Positions 55,462 through 64,000 of a stretch of DNA of 64,000 nt are shown piece by piece; the first letter of the stretch is position 1, and each line of letters begins with the position of its first letter. The notes under the pieces were generated by a model. It saw nothing but the letters and a program-made list of their open reading frames with translations, did not search any database and was not told the origin of the DNA. Made by a program: the position numbers and the translations under genes. Source of the DNA: Acetobacter lovaniensis (GTDB lineage: Bacteria; Pseudomonadota; Alphaproteobacteria; Acetobacterales; Acetobacteraceae); assembly GCF_014207635.1 (NCBI RefSeq), contig NZ_JACHIE010000001.1, forward strand, positions 124,001 to 188,000, read 5' to 3'.

Positions 55462-56478
55462 TCAGCCCCCGGTTACGCTCATATGCCTTTGCGGGCCGGA
55501 TACAGCACCTGTCTGCCCATCCAGCAGAAAATCATGCCCTACGGGTTTGCGGGCTATGGCCTGCTGTATGGCCAGTTCCAGTGCGGCATCTGTTGCCCCC
55601 TCGCGCATGAGATGGCGCAGGTCCACACCTTCCTCCTGCCCGAGGCAGGTATAAAGCTGCCCGGTGCAGGAAAGGCGGACACGGTTACAGGTCGCGCAGA
55701 AATTGTGGCTCAAGGGCGTAATAAAGCCCAGACGCTGCCCGGTTTGCGCCACCCGCACGTAACGCGCGGGCCCTCCGGTCTGGTAGGCCAGAGGCTCTAA
55801 CGTCCAGCGTTGAGACAGGCTCCGCCGTACCGCATCAAGCGAGAGGTACTGCGCGGCACGGTCTTCCCCTGTTTCCCCCATCGGCATGGTTTCTATCAGG
55901 CAGAGATCGGCCCCGATCTCTCCGCACCAGGCGAGCAGGGCATCAAACTCATCATCATTCACCCCGGCCATGGCCACGGTGTTGATGCGCACGGCCAGCC
56001 CTTCCGCACGGGCGGCGCGGATACCTTCCAGCGTTGCGGCCAGCCTGCCCCGACGGGTCAGTCTGGCAAAACGCTGTTCATCCAGAGAATCCAGACTGAC
56101 ATTCACACGCCGGACCCCAGCCTGTGCCAGAACAGGAGCATAATGTGCTAGTTGGCTGCCATTGGTGGTTAATGTCAGCTCATCCAGCCGCCCCGCCTGC
56201 TCTGGGTGGCGCAGCCATGTCCCAAGTTCCTTGAAGAAAAGCCCGATGTCGCGCCGCACAAGGGGCTCGCCCCCCGTAATGCGCAGCCTGCGCACGCCAT
56301 GAAGCACAAAAACCCGGCTCAGGCGCAGAAGCTCCTCAAAATCCAGAACATCCGCCCGTGGCAAAAACGACATCTGTTCGGACATGCAGTACACACACCG
56401 CATGTCGCATCTGTCGGTTACAGAAAGACGGAGGTAGGAAATCCGCCTTCCGGCGGGGTCCGTTAAAGAGGACAACAT
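55462..56478 (-). CDS. moaA: GTP 3',8-cyclase (molybdenum cofactor)
   Basis: A 338-residue radical-SAM enzyme for the first step of molybdenum cofactor synthesis. N-terminal cluster cysteines are Cys24, Cys28 and Cys31 (CDMRCVYC). A second cluster is in FCATCNRVRLSCTG near 260-273. The conserved C-terminal double glycine needed for activity is present (TGG end). No moaC, moaD or moeA is in the window. Confidence 0.96.
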   Translation of the reverse strand: MLSSLTDPAGRRISYLRLSVTDRCDMRCVYCMSEQMSFLPRADVLDFEELLRLSRVFVLHGVRRLRITGGEPLVRRDIGLFFKELGTWLRHPEQAGRLDELTLTTNGSQLAHYAPVLAQAGVRRVNVSLDSLDEQRFARLTRRGRLAATLEGIRAARAEGLAVRINTVAMAGVNDDEFDALLAWCGEIGADLCLIETMPMGETGEDRAAQYLSLDAVRRSLSQRWTLEPLAYQTGGPARYVRVAQTGQRLGFITPLSHNFCATCNRVRLSCTGQLYTCLGQEEGVDLRHLMREGATDAALELAIQQAIARKPVGHDFLLDGQTGAVSGPQRHMSVTGG

Positions 56479-56560
56479 AGGTACACTTTATATCAGAAAC
56501 CTCTGCGGCTTTAAATGCAAAAGAGCACCCCGGCGCAGCAGAAACAGCACCTTGCCCCGT

Positions 56561-56595
56561 AAAAAACATACGGCCCGCTTTAAGCGGGCCGTATG
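56561..56595 (-). terminator. Intrinsic terminator of the phosphohexomutase gene
   Basis: CATACGGCCCGC and GCGGGCCGTATG form a perfect 12-bp stem with a TTTAA loop. Read on the minus strand it is followed by TTTTTT. It sits 26 nt past the stop of the phosphohexomutase, ending the galU-phosphohexomutase unit. Confidence 0.9.
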
Positions 56596-56621
56596 CAGCA
56601 GGCAAGTTGAAAAAACGGAGG

Positions 56622-58031
56622 TTAGTGCCCCGCGTTGTTACCCGAAAAGTCAGGTTTGGAGAGGCCGGAGTGCTCAAGCTGCTCCACCAGAGCATCCTTC
56701 AGCCGTTCCAGTCCTGCGCTGTCGCGCCCTTCTGCGCGGGCAACCAGCACCGCCTGCGTGTTGGATGCGCGCAGCAGCCACCAGCCATCAGTCGTGTTAA
56801 CACGCACGCCGTCAATTTCAGACACGTCAGCGCCAGCTTTACGCAGGCGTTCGGCGACTTCCTCAATCACCTTGAACTTGCGGTGGTCATCGCAGTCAAA
56901 GCGGACTTCCGGCGTGGAAAGCGTAGCAGGCAGGGCCTCACGGAATGCGGCAAGCGATTCTGTGGACCGCGCTACAATGCCGAGCACACGCACACCGGCG
57001 TAAAGTGCATCATCAAACCCGTACCATTTGTCGGCAAAGAAGATGTGCCCGGACATTTCCCCTGCCAGCGGGGAGCCGGTTTCCGCCATCTTGGACTTGA
57101 TGAGCGAATGCCCCGTACGCCACATGAGCGGCTTGCCGCCAGCGCGTGCGACCTCATCAAACAGCACCTGACTGGCTTTGACATCGGCAATAATGGTTGC
57201 CCCGGAATGGCTCTTGAGCACATCCCGCGCCAGCAGGACCAGAATCTGGTCGCCCCACAGAATCTCGCCCTTATTGTCCACCAGCCCGATTCGGTCTGCA
57301 TCCCCGTCAAAGGCAATGCCAAGGTCGGCGTGATTGTCCTTGACCGCGGCAATAAGCTGCTCAAGGTTTTTGGCAACCGTGGGGTCCGGATGATGGGCAG
57401 GGAATGTGCCATCAATGGCAGCATTGAGCACAATATGCTCGCCCGGCAGGGCCGCGACCATTTTTTCCAGCACTTCGCCTGCGGAGCTGTTGCCGTTGTC
57501 CCAGACAATTTTGAGCTTACGCGTACCGCCGTCATAATCCTTTACAAGGCGTTTGACGTAGTCATCACGCACATCAATCGTGCGTACGGTGCCCTGTTCT
57601 GCGGCAACCACATTCCCCCTGGCAGACAGGTCCCCGAGTTCACGGATCTGGGCACCAAAGAACGGCTTGCCCGCCAGCATCATTTTAAAGCCGTTATAGT
57701 TGGGCGGGTTGTGGCTGCCCGTCACCATAATGGCACCATCCGCATCAAGCGTGGCGGATGCATAATACAGCATGGGGGTAGGACCACGCCCAACACGGGT
57801 TACATCCAGACCACATTCCAGAGCCCCTTTTACAAGAGCTTCTTCCAGCATGGGGGAAGACAGGCGGCCATCATACCCGACCACCAGCGTTTTGCCCCCA
57901 TTGCGGCGGACAAGGCTGCCAAATGTGCGACCGATGGCAAACGCATCTTCCGCACTCAGTGTTTTGCCGACAATCCCACGAATATCGTATTCCCGCAGGC
58001 TTGTTGCTTCAAAGTCATGCGCAAAAGACAT
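56622..58031 (-). CDS. Phosphomannomutase/phosphoglucomutase
   Basis: A 469-residue phosphohexomutase interconverting hexose 6- and 1-phosphates for exopolysaccharide, LPS and cellulose precursors. The phosphoserine is Ser106 in VTGSHNPPNYNG. The magnesium loop DGDADR appears as FDGDADRIG near 242. The sugar-binding EMSGH lies near 324. Its ATG overlaps the galU stop by 1 nt. It is of the AlgC/ManB type, so it can serve both sugars. Confidence 0.93.
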   Translation of the reverse strand: MSFAHDFEATSLREYDIRGIVGKTLSAEDAFAIGRTFGSLVRRNGGKTLVVGYDGRLSSPMLEEALVKGALECGLDVTRVGRGPTPMLYYASATLDADGAIMVTGSHNPPNYNGFKMMLAGKPFFGAQIRELGDLSARGNVVAAEQGTVRTIDVRDDYVKRLVKDYDGGTRKLKIVWDNGNSSAGEVLEKMVAALPGEHIVLNAAIDGTFPAHHPDPTVAKNLEQLIAAVKDNHADLGIAFDGDADRIGLVDNKGEILWGDQILVLLARDVLKSHSGATIIADVKASQVLFDEVARAGGKPLMWRTGHSLIKSKMAETGSPLAGEMSGHIFFADKWYGFDDALYAGVRVLGIVARSTESLAAFREALPATLSTPEVRFDCDDHRKFKVIEEVAERLRKAGADVSEIDGVRVNTTDGWWLLRASNTQAVLVARAEGRDSAGLERLKDALVEQLEHSGLSKPDFSGNNAGH

Positions 58032-58915
58032 TAGTTCTGCCCCTCATATTTCTTGAGGAATTCGCGCACGCCTTCAGCCAGTTCAGGGCGTTCGAGCGCA
58101 AAGGCGATCTGGGCTTCCAAAAAGCCGAGCTTGTTGCCGCAATCGTAACGCACGCCTTCATACCGCAGGCCATGAAACGGCACGTGACCAATGGTTTTGG
58201 CCATGGCGTCTGTCAGCTGCACTTCGCCCCCGGCACCTTTTTCCAGCTTGGCCAGATGCGGCATGACATCGGGGGTAAGGATATAACGCCCGATAATGGA
58301 CAGGTTGGACGGCGCATCTTCGGGTTTGGGTTTTTCAACCAACCCCTTGACCTCCACAAGGCGGCCATCATCCCGGCCTGTGTCCAGAATACCGTAGCGG
58401 TTGGTATGCTCACGCGGCACTTCGGACACGGCAACCACGTTGCCCCCGGTTTCGTAATACGCTTCAGCCAGTTGCTTCAGGCAGCCTTTCTGCGACATCA
58501 CCATGTCGTCAGGCAGCAGGATGGCAAACGGGTCGTTGCCAATAAAGGAGCGTGCGCACCAGATGGCATGCCCAAGCCCAAGCGGTTCCTGCTGGCGCAC
58601 GGCAATAAGCGAACCCGCCTGAATGCTGCTGGGTTCCAGCGCCTCCAGACAGTCAACCTTGTTGCGTTCCTTGAGCGTGCTTTCCAACTCATAGGCAATA
58701 TCGAAATAGTCGATCAGGGAATCTTTGCCGCGGCCGGTAATCAGGCAGAACTCTTCAATACCTGCGGCGCGAGCTTCATCAATTGCGTATTGGATAAGGG
58801 GTTTGTCCACGACCGGCAGCATTTCTTTTGGCATGGCCTTGGTGGCAGGCAAAAAGCGCGTTCCCAGCCCCGCAACTGGCAGGACTGCTTTACGTAAAGG
58901 CTTGGGATTGGACAC
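58031..58915 (-). CDS. galU: UTP--glucose-1-phosphate uridylyltransferase
   Basis: A 294-residue nucleotidyltransferase making UDP-glucose, the donor for LPS and cellulose. The signature VLPVAGLGTRFLPATKAMPKEM is at about 12-33 and the catalytic lysine lies in VDKPLIQYA near 37. It forms an operon with the downstream phosphohexomutase, linking glucose-6-phosphate to UDP-glucose. Confidence 0.96.
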   Translation of the reverse strand: MSNPKPLRKAVLPVAGLGTRFLPATKAMPKEMLPVVDKPLIQYAIDEARAAGIEEFCLITGRGKDSLIDYFDIAYELESTLKERNKVDCLEALEPSSIQAGSLIAVRQQEPLGLGHAIWCARSFIGNDPFAILLPDDMVMSQKGCLKQLAEAYYETGGNVVAVSEVPREHTNRYGILDTGRDDGRLVEVKGLVEKPKPEDAPSNLSIIGRYILTPDVMPHLAKLEKGAGGEVQLTDAMAKTIGHVPFHGLRYEGVRYDCGNKLGFLEAQIAFALERPELAEGVREFLKKYEGQN

Positions 58916-59183
58916 GAATAGAACACCTTTAAATCAAGTTAAACCTGAGACCATCCGACCTGATCAGGCCAGAACATGGGGGCATCCGCCCCACTGCCCG
59001 CCTGTGCCGGAAAAAGATCAAGACCGCCAACAATGCTGGCTGACATTGCGCCTTGTATCCGTGGCCGATTGCATGGTCTCTCTTACATCATCACAACCAT
59101 GCTTCTACACCGCAACTGACAGCAAAAGAACGGCGTGAATGTGACAACTTCCGCCCAATTTGCAGAAAAATTGCGTGCAAACG
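58916..59183. other. Gap between galU and tRNA-Leu terminator
   Basis: About 270 bases with no gene recognised on either strand. It would carry the galU promoter on the minus strand. A palindromic CCTGATCAGG lies near 58959, but nothing shows it is functional. Confidence 0.35.
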
Positions 59184-59219
59184 AAAAAAAACGGCTCAAG
59201 GCGCCAGCCTTTTGCCGTT
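59184..59219 (-). terminator. Intrinsic terminator of tRNA-Leu
   Basis: Read on the minus strand, AACGGC...GCCGTT with inner AAGGC/GCCTT forms a two-part stem closed by a 4-nt loop, followed by a run of eight T. It lies 31 nt beyond the tRNA 3' end. Confidence 0.85.
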
Positions 59220-59249
59220 CATAACATAACATTTTGTCATGAAAGAAAA

Positions 59250-59335
59250 TGGTGCGGTCGAGAAGACTCGAACTTCCACGAGGTTTCCCCCACAAGCACC
59301 TCAAGCTTGCGCGTCTACCATTCCGCCACGACCGC
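59250..59335 (-). tRNA. tRNA-Leu (anticodon GAG)
   Basis: An 86-nt class II tRNA with encoded CCA. The acceptor GCGGTCG pairs with CGACCGC. The D arm is GGCGGAATGGTAGACGC. The anticodon stem CAAGC/GCTTG encloses TTGAGGT, anticodon GAG. A long variable arm TGGGGGAAACCTCGTGG follows, typical of tRNA-Leu. It reads CUU/CUC codons. A clear terminator follows. Confidence 0.95.
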
Positions 59336-59409
59336 ACGTGACAAACGGTACCAAAAAAGGCGATACCGTGTGTTAGGAAGCCCTATAACCGAACCATAAG
59401 CAGGCGGCA

Positions 59410-60120
59410 ATGACCAAAGAACAAATTTTATGGGAAATAAGCAAAAAACTGGTGCCTTACCCTGCGGCCCTGAGCAGAATGGAACAGATTGCCAAAGACA
59501 TAAGGGCGGGAGAGGCCGCCGAGCGCGTATGGCTGCTTGAACACCCGCCCCTGTACACATCAGGCACATCTGCCAAGGCGGAGGACCTGTTCAACCCTGC
59601 GGGATACCCTACCTACCATGCAGGCCGGGGTGGACAGTGGACCTATCACGGGCCGGGCCAGCGCACGGCCTATGTCATGCTTGACCTGCAACGCCCCCAC
59701 GGCAACACCCCTGCGCGCGACCTGCGCGCCTATGTGCAGGCACTCGAAGCGTGGATTATTACCGCACTCGCCAGTTTTGGCCTGCGCGGAGAGGTGCGGG
59801 AAGGTCGGGTAGGCGTGTGGGTTACCAACCCGCAGACAGGGGGAGAGGAAAAAATTGCGGCCATAGGTGTACGTGTCTCCCGCTGGGTAAGCTGGCATGG
59901 CGTGGCCATTAATCTGGCCCCTGCCCTGCCAGACTTTGAGGGCATTGTACCTTGCGGGATTCGGGAATACGGCGTGACCAGTTTTGAAAAACTGGGCATC
60001 AAGGCCAGCATGCAGGATCTGGACCTTGCTCTGGCAGCGGCGTGGCACACCGTATTTGGCAGCACGCCATCTGCCCTGACACCTGTTGAGGTGGCCCCTA
60101 GTCCAGTCGAATTTGCGTAA
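59410..60120 (+). CDS. lipB: Octanoyltransferase
   Basis: A 236-residue enzyme transferring octanoyl from ACP to lipoyl domains. [17 protein letters not shown] is near 39-55, [13 protein letters not shown] near 72-84. The catalytic lysine is in [12 protein letters not shown] and cysteine in [13 protein letters not shown]. The last 23 nt overlap the convergent LolA-like gene. The C-terminal extension after about 215 is nonconserved. Confidence 0.95.
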   Translation: MTKEQILWEISKKLVPYPAALSRMEQIAKDIRAGEAAERVWLLEHPPLYTSGTSAKAEDLFNPAGYPTYHAGRGGQWTYHGPGQRTAYVMLDLQRPHGNTPARDLRAYVQALEAWIITALASFGLRGEVREGRVGVWVTNPQTGGEEKIAAIGVRVSRWVSWHGVAINLAPALPDFEGIVPCGIREYGVTSFEKLGIKASMQDLDLALAAAWHTVFGSTPSALTPVEVAPSPVEFA

Positions 60121-60655
60121 GCTTGCGCTGCGCATCCAGAATACGCACGTCATACAGGCTTAAGGCACCCTGTTCGTCCCTGAACCGGAGCGTGACCAAC
60201 CCTTGTGAAGGGTTATCCGCTCTGGTCAGCGAAATCTGGACAAGGCCGCGCTGCTGCTGAACGTCGGAAACCATGACCGGGCCAGACAGGCGCACAGGGT
60301 TGCCAAGCAACATCCCCAGCGCGCTATGGCCCAGACCGATATGGGTGACCGATCCATTGGCTGCATCCGTAAACACGGCTGAACGCTCGGATGCCTTGAG
60401 TTCCATCTCATGCGGGGTGGTAAAACGCATATCCAGATAACCGGGGCGGTAAGTGATCAGCCCGCCGCCACTGGCACCATTGGGCCATATTTGCGTAAAC
60501 GGCGCATCCTGCAGGTTAACCGTGCGGAAATACGCCTCCACCCGGCTGACCGTGGCGTTTTGTGGCCCACTCCCCACCTGCTGCGTTGCACAGGCTGCAA
60601 GCACAAGTGGAGCAAGGGCAAACAGGGAACGCCGGCTGAAGACCCCCTTGCTCAT
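60098..60655 (-). CDS. LolA-like outer-membrane lipoprotein-sorting family protein
   Basis: 185 residues. The lipobox LAAC puts lipid on Cys22. The mature part fits the LolA fold (half-barrel): [22 protein letters not shown] followed by [17 protein letters not shown]. Unlike classical LolA it is itself a predicted lipoprotein, so its role may differ; the superfamily includes lipoprotein carriers and polymer-binding proteins. Its ATG overlaps the bolA stop by 4 nt. The convergent end overlaps lipB. Confidence 0.78.
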   Translation of the reverse strand: MSKGVFSRRSLFALAPLVLAACATQQVGSGPQNATVSRVEAYFRTVNLQDAPFTQIWPNGASGGGLITYRPGYLDMRFTTPHEMELKASERSAVFTDAANGSVTHIGLGHSALGMLLGNPVRLSGPVMVSDVQQQRGLVQISLTRADNPSQGLVTLRFRDEQGALSLYDVRILDAQRKLTQIRLD

Positions 60656-60990
60656 GCAGTTGCCTCTTCTTCCGCCGGGGTGCGCACGGTTAGCGCCAGT
60701 GCGTGCAGGCCATCCGCCAGTTCGGGGGCCAGCAGGTCATGCACCTTGCGTGAGCGCGCGACGCGACTCATGCCTTCAAACACAGGCGAGACAATATAAA
60801 GGCGGAAGTGCGTTTCCGTCGCACCGGCACTGGGGCCGCGTGGCTTCTCCACATGGTGAGCATGGCGGTGGCTTTCGTCCTGTATGTCCAATCTGGTCGG
60901 AAAAAGCGCTGTTTCCAGCACTTTGCGTACCCGTACGGCGCGCGTGGCACCTGATATGGAGGATGATGTTGGGTCTGAAAGACTGGTCAT
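60652..60990 (-). CDS. bolA: BolA family protein
   Basis: 112 residues from the ATG at 60988-60990, with AGAGGTGAG upstream. The BolA fold is supported by the ETHFRLYIVSPVFEGMSRVARSRKVHDLL block and LHALALTVRTP. His37-type HRHAHH after DESH is consistent with metal/cluster binding with a glutaredoxin; grxC is elsewhere in the window. The frame extends far upstream on paper, antisense to cobS, but that part is not real. Confidence 0.9.
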   Translation of the reverse strand: MTSLSDPTSSSISGATRAVRVRKVLETALFPTRLDIQDESHRHAHHVEKPRGPSAGATETHFRLYIVSPVFEGMSRVARSRKVHDLLAPELADGLHALALTVRTPAEEEATA

Positions 60991-61041
60991 ATGGCAACTC
61001 ACCTCTTGCGACCAAAGCATTTGCAACGCAAATAACGATGA

Positions 61042-61653
61042 ATGATGAAGCGAAGGAACACCCGTCCCCGCGCGTTTGATCCTGATCCCAACGCGCCGCA
61101 GCGCTGCTGCGACATGCCGGACTGTACAAGCCCGGCAGGATACCGCGCGCCCCGCTCCCGCGATAGCCTGAACCAGTATTATTGGTTCTGTCTGGAGCAT
61201 GTGCGTGAATACAATGCGCGGTGGGACTATTACAAAGGCATGTCTCCCGGCCAGATAGAAGCACATCTGCGGGCCGATATAAGCTGGGACCGGCCAACAT
61301 GGGCGTTTGGTCAGGGGCCGGGCCAGAGCAAACGCACCATGCCCAACGAAGACGATATTCTGGACCCGCTGGACATACTGGGCCAGAACCGCCGCGCCCG
61401 CGCCGACCGGGCCCGCGCACAGGCCGAGCCACGGATTCCTGCCCATCTGCGCGAACCACTCGCCGTTCTGGGGCTGGACTGGCCGGTTACGCTGGCAAAC
61501 GCCAAAACGCATTACCGCGCCCTTGCCCGCAAACATCACCCCGATACCAATCAGGGGGACCTTGCGGCAGAGGAACGTCTGAAAAAGATCAACGTTGCCT
61601 TTACTATTGTGAAGGCACATCTGCAGACGGAAGAACTCGAAAAAGCAGGCTGA
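61042..61653 (+). CDS. J-domain (DnaJ-like) protein
   Basis: A 203-residue protein. A C-terminal J domain is clear (about 143-200), with the HPD motif in HHPDTNQGD and preceding ALARK. The N-terminal region contains cysteines (CCDMPDC ... WFCLEH) resembling a small metal-binding site. The domain order suggests a specialised co-chaperone. ATG ATG start; the second ATG also possible. Divergent from bolA by 51 nt and followed by cobS. Confidence 0.87.
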   Translation: MMKRRNTRPRAFDPDPNAPQRCCDMPDCTSPAGYRAPRSRDSLNQYYWFCLEHVREYNARWDYYKGMSPGQIEAHLRADISWDRPTWAFGQGPGQSKRTMPNEDDILDPLDILGQNRRARADRARAQAEPRIPAHLREPLAVLGLDWPVTLANAKTHYRALARKHHPDTNQGDLAAEERLKKINVAFTIVKAHLQTEELEKAG

Positions 61654-61719
61654 TCCTGTATCCTGCTCCGGTATGCCCGCCGGTTTTGTTTTGAACCCCT
61701 TACGATCAGACGGATAATC

Positions 61720-62727
61720 ATGACGGATTCCAGCCCCCAGACAGCAGCTCTTGATCTTCCGCCCATTTCGGCGGTTTCCGTACCGGATACGGAAGTCAGT
61801 GTCCGTGAGGTATTCGGGATCGATTCCGACCTGAAGGTTCCCGCCTTCTCCCTGCGTACCGAGCATGTCCCCCCGATTGATACGGCCTACCTGTTTGACC
61901 ACGATACAACGCTGGCCATTCTGGCAGGCTTTGCCTTTAACCGCCGCGTTATGGTGCAGGGCTTCCATGGCACGGGCAAATCCTCCCATGTGGAGCAGAT
62001 TGCAGCCCGCCTGAACTGGCCGTGCATCCGCATCAATCTGGACAGCCACGTTTCACGCATAGATCTGGTGGGCAAGGATGCCATTGTGGTCAAGGATGGC
62101 CAGCAGGTCACCGAGTTTCAGGAAGGGCTGCTGCCATGGTGCCTGCAACGCCCCTGCGCACTGGTGTTTGATGAATACGATGCCGGGCGTCCGGATGTCA
62201 TGTTCGTGATCCAGCGTATTCTGGAAGTCGAGGGCAAGCTGACCCTGCTTGACCAGAACCGCGTCATTACCCCCAACCCGTGGTTCCGCCTGTTTGCCAC
62301 GGCCAACACCGTGGGGCTGGGCGATACTACTGGCCTGTACCATGGCACCCAGCAGATCAATCAGGGGCAGATGGACCGCTGGAACATTGTGACTTCGCTC
62401 AACTACCTGCCCCATGCGCAGGAAGTCGGCATTGTCTGCTCCCGTCTGGGCATTGCGGCGGACGACAAGGCCGAGCGTGAAAAAATTGGCAATATGGTGG
62501 CTCTGGCCGGGCTGACGCGCGCAGGGTTCATGGCGGGGGATCTGTCCACGGTCATGTCCCCCCGTTCGGTTATCGCGTGGGCAGAAAATGACCTTATTTT
62601 CAAGGATCTGGCTTTTGCCTTCCGCGTAACATTCCTCAACAAGTGTGACGAGGCCGAGCGCGGCATGGTGGCGGAATATTACCAGCGTTGTTTTAACAGC
62701 AGCCCCCTGCCCAAGCGCCCTGCCTGA
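61720..62727 (+). CDS. cobS: Cobaltochelatase subunit CobS
   Basis: A 335-residue AAA+ ATPase of the aerobic cobaltochelatase. Walker A is [12 protein letters not shown] near 82-93, with Walker [10 protein letters not shown] near 146. It works with CobT to drive CobN-mediated cobalt insertion into hydrogenobyrinate a,c-diamide. CobN is not in the window. It is followed 30 nt later by cobT. Confidence 0.96.
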   Translation: MTDSSPQTAALDLPPISAVSVPDTEVSVREVFGIDSDLKVPAFSLRTEHVPPIDTAYLFDHDTTLAILAGFAFNRRVMVQGFHGTGKSSHVEQIAARLNWPCIRINLDSHVSRIDLVGKDAIVVKDGQQVTEFQEGLLPWCLQRPCALVFDEYDAGRPDVMFVIQRILEVEGKLTLLDQNRVITPNPWFRLFATANTVGLGDTTGLYHGTQQINQGQMDRWNIVTSLNYLPHAQEVGIVCSRLGIAADDKAEREKIGNMVALAGLTRAGFMAGDLSTVMSPRSVIAWAENDLIFKDLAFAFRVTFLNKCDEAERGMVAEYYQRCFNSSPLPKRPA

Positions 62728-62757
62728 CAGAAATAATCTACACAGACAGGGGGCGTT

Positions 62758-64000
62758 ATGGCTGATCAGGCAAACAACACGGGCAACCCGTCCATCCGCC
62801 TCTCCCGCAAGGAGGCGGAAAAACGGGCCGATGCCTTTAAGCAGGCAACCGAGGCAACGCTACGCGCCCTTGGCGGGCGGAAGGAGACCAATGTCTCCTT
62901 CCATAGCGGCAACATGCCCATGGCCCCGATCAGTCTGGGGGAGAAAATTCGCCTCCCCTCCCCCTCCCTCAACCTGAATGAGGAAGAAGCACAGCGCCTG
63001 CGTGGTGCGGCAGACGCACAGGCCCTGCGGCTGAAACACCACGACTTTGACCTGCATGCCGCCCGCCGCCCGGCAGACACCATTGCCCGCGAAGTGTATG
63101 ACGCACTGGAACAGGCCCGTGTGGAAGCCATAGGGGCCCGCCACATGAAAGGCGTTGCCGCCAACCTGCGCCACAGGCTGGAGCAGGAAATCCGCGCCGC
63201 TGGTCTGGATCATATGACCGATGCCGCCCAGCTTTCCCCCGTTGTGGGGCTGGAACTGCTGGCGCGTGAAAAGCTGACAGGCGAACCCCTGCCCGAATCA
63301 GCCCGAGCCATTATGGAACAGTGGAAGCAGAGCCTGCCCGAAGACGCACTGGCCGCACTGGACACACTGGCCGCTGATCAGGATAACCAGAAAGCCTATT
63401 CCCGCGCGACCCGCAAACTGCTGGCCGCCTGCGCACTAACCGATGACGACTCCCTCTCCGATCAGGAGGAAGAAGATGCGAACTCGGGCAATGCGTCAGA
63501 CACCAACGAGGATGACAGCGAACAGCCCCCCCCCGAGCAGGAGGACGAAACCTCCGGCGCGGCGCCGGATATGTCCGATGCGGTGTCCGAACCCCAGCTT
63601 ATGGCGGGCAGTGCGGATGCCGCCGACAACACCCCGGAGGTAGAGCAGGAATCCGGCTCTGCCGAAGGCACGGGAGATGCCGCAGGGCCGGGCAACCGTA
63701 AAGAGATCGAACCGGGCCAGACCGCCAAAGGCTACCACGCCTATACCACCAGTTTTGATGAAGAAATTCTGGCCGAAAACCTGTGCGACCCCGAGGAACT
63801 CTCCCGCCTGCGGCACCAGCTTGACCTGCAATTAGCCACGCTGCACGGGGTTGTCTCCCGTCTGGCCAACCGGCTCCAGCGCCGCCTTATGGCGCAGCAG
63901 ACCCGCTCCTGGTCGTTTGATCTGGAAGAGGGCATGCTGGATGCAGGCAGGTTGTCGCGCATTGTGGTCAATCCGCGCCTGTCTCTCTCCTACAAACAGG
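62758..64000 (+). CDS. cobT: Cobaltochelatase subunit CobT, 3' part outside window
   Basis: The first 414 codons are present, starting at ATG 62758 after GGGGG. The protein opens with [20 protein letters not shown] and continues into the conserved helical CobT region ([18 protein letters not shown]). A strongly acidic linker (about residues 225-310, rich in Asp, Glu and Pro) is typical of Cob[27 protein letters not shown] follows. The C-terminal VWA/MIDAS domain is beyond 64000. CobT and CobS form the chelatase motor. Confidence 0.95.
   Translation, partial: MADQANNTGNPSIRLSRKEAEKRADAFKQATEATLRALGGRKETNVSFHSGNMPMAPISLGEKIRLPSPSLNLNEEEAQRLRGAADAQALRLKHHDFDLHAARRPADTIAREVYDALEQARVEAIGARHMKGVAANLRHRLEQEIRAAGLDHMTDAAQLSPVVGLELLAREKLTGEPLPESARAIMEQWKQSLPEDALAALDTLAADQDNQKAYSRATRKLLAACALTDDDSLSDQEEEDANSGNASDTNEDDSEQPPPEQEDETSGAAPDMSDAVSEPQLMAGSADAADNTPEVEQESGSAEGTGDAAGPGNRKEIEPGQTAKGYHAYTTSFDEEILAENLCDPEELSRLRHQLDLQLATLHGVVSRLANRLQRRLMAQQTRSWSFDLEEGMLDAGRLSRIVVNPRLSLSYKQ

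Noticed and set aside
56607-58897. Large plus-strand open frames opposite the phosphohexomutase and galU genes
   Set aside because: Composition shadows of well-supported minus-strand genes.
60991-62049. Long minus-strand extension upstream of bolA (part of a 465-codon frame)
   Set aside because: Antisense to the J-domain and cobS genes. The bolA ATG at 60990 has a ribosome site and the extension has no recognisable sequence.
1-64000. CRISPR array, rRNA genes, integrase-flanked island
   Set aside because: No regularly spaced repeats, no rRNA sequence and no integrase or intact transposase gene were found on reading both strands.

Overview
The window looks like chromosomal DNA of an acetic acid bacterium (Acetobacteraceae, probably Acetobacter or a close relative). 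This is inferred from high-GC coding sequence and alphaproteobacterial gene pairs (DUF4167 beside prmC/prfA, DUF934 and DUF2849 flanking cysI, BolA/DnaJ-like/cobS/cobT). A malate:quinone oxidoreductase fits too. I compared no databases. Genes are densely packed and many overlap by 4-8 nt. The left half is mostly minus-strand.

Layout: 1-5222 carries a truncated SYLF protein and envelope genes (IMPase-like, lpxL, lpxK, and a DUF374 acyltransferase fused to the Kdo transferase WaaA). 5227-14143 is an assimilatory sulfate set read on the minus strand: cysH, cysD, cysNC, cysT-W-A, DUF2849, cysI, DUF934. It runs into waaA with a 4-nt gap, so sulfur assimilation and lipid A/Kdo genes may share transcripts. 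14144-15763 is a lower-GC patch: an AT-rich promoter region, about 750 bases without a recognisable gene, and a gene whose C-terminus resembles bacterial RNase A-like (CdiA-CT type) toxin domains. 15769-19728 holds a PLP dehydratase, a divergent LysR/YeiH pair, and two small genes.

19922-22814 is a bioB-queE-queC-queD run (biotin and 7-deazaguanine). Next come mqo, an OsmC protein, fabI-aroC, pdxH and a universal stress protein. 28820-36626 is a tightly overlapped eight-gene unit: mltB-like, rlpA-like, dac, tmk, holB, metG, tatD and a PhnP-like hydrolase. 36861-41489 is envelope related: DedA, a coupled ATP-grasp enzyme, an APC permease, uppP and an orphan mlaD. A tRNA-Met follows.

41819-51266 is mostly translation and housekeeping: DUF4167, prmC, a secreted unknown, prfA, hisS, ispG, rodZ, a nitronate-monooxygenase-like gene and lysC. 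51438-64000 has ubiG, DUF2147, DUF1178, grxC, comF, an NDUFAF5-like methyltransferase, moaA, a phosphohexomutase with galU, tRNA-Leu, lipB, a LolA-like lipoprotein, bolA, a J-domain protein, cobS and a truncated cobT.

I see no CRISPR array, rRNA operon, prophage or intact insertion sequence. The most unusual items are the RNase A-like toxin gene, the DUF374-WaaA fusion, the merged sulfur/LPS transcription layout, and the DedA/ATP-grasp pair near uppP.
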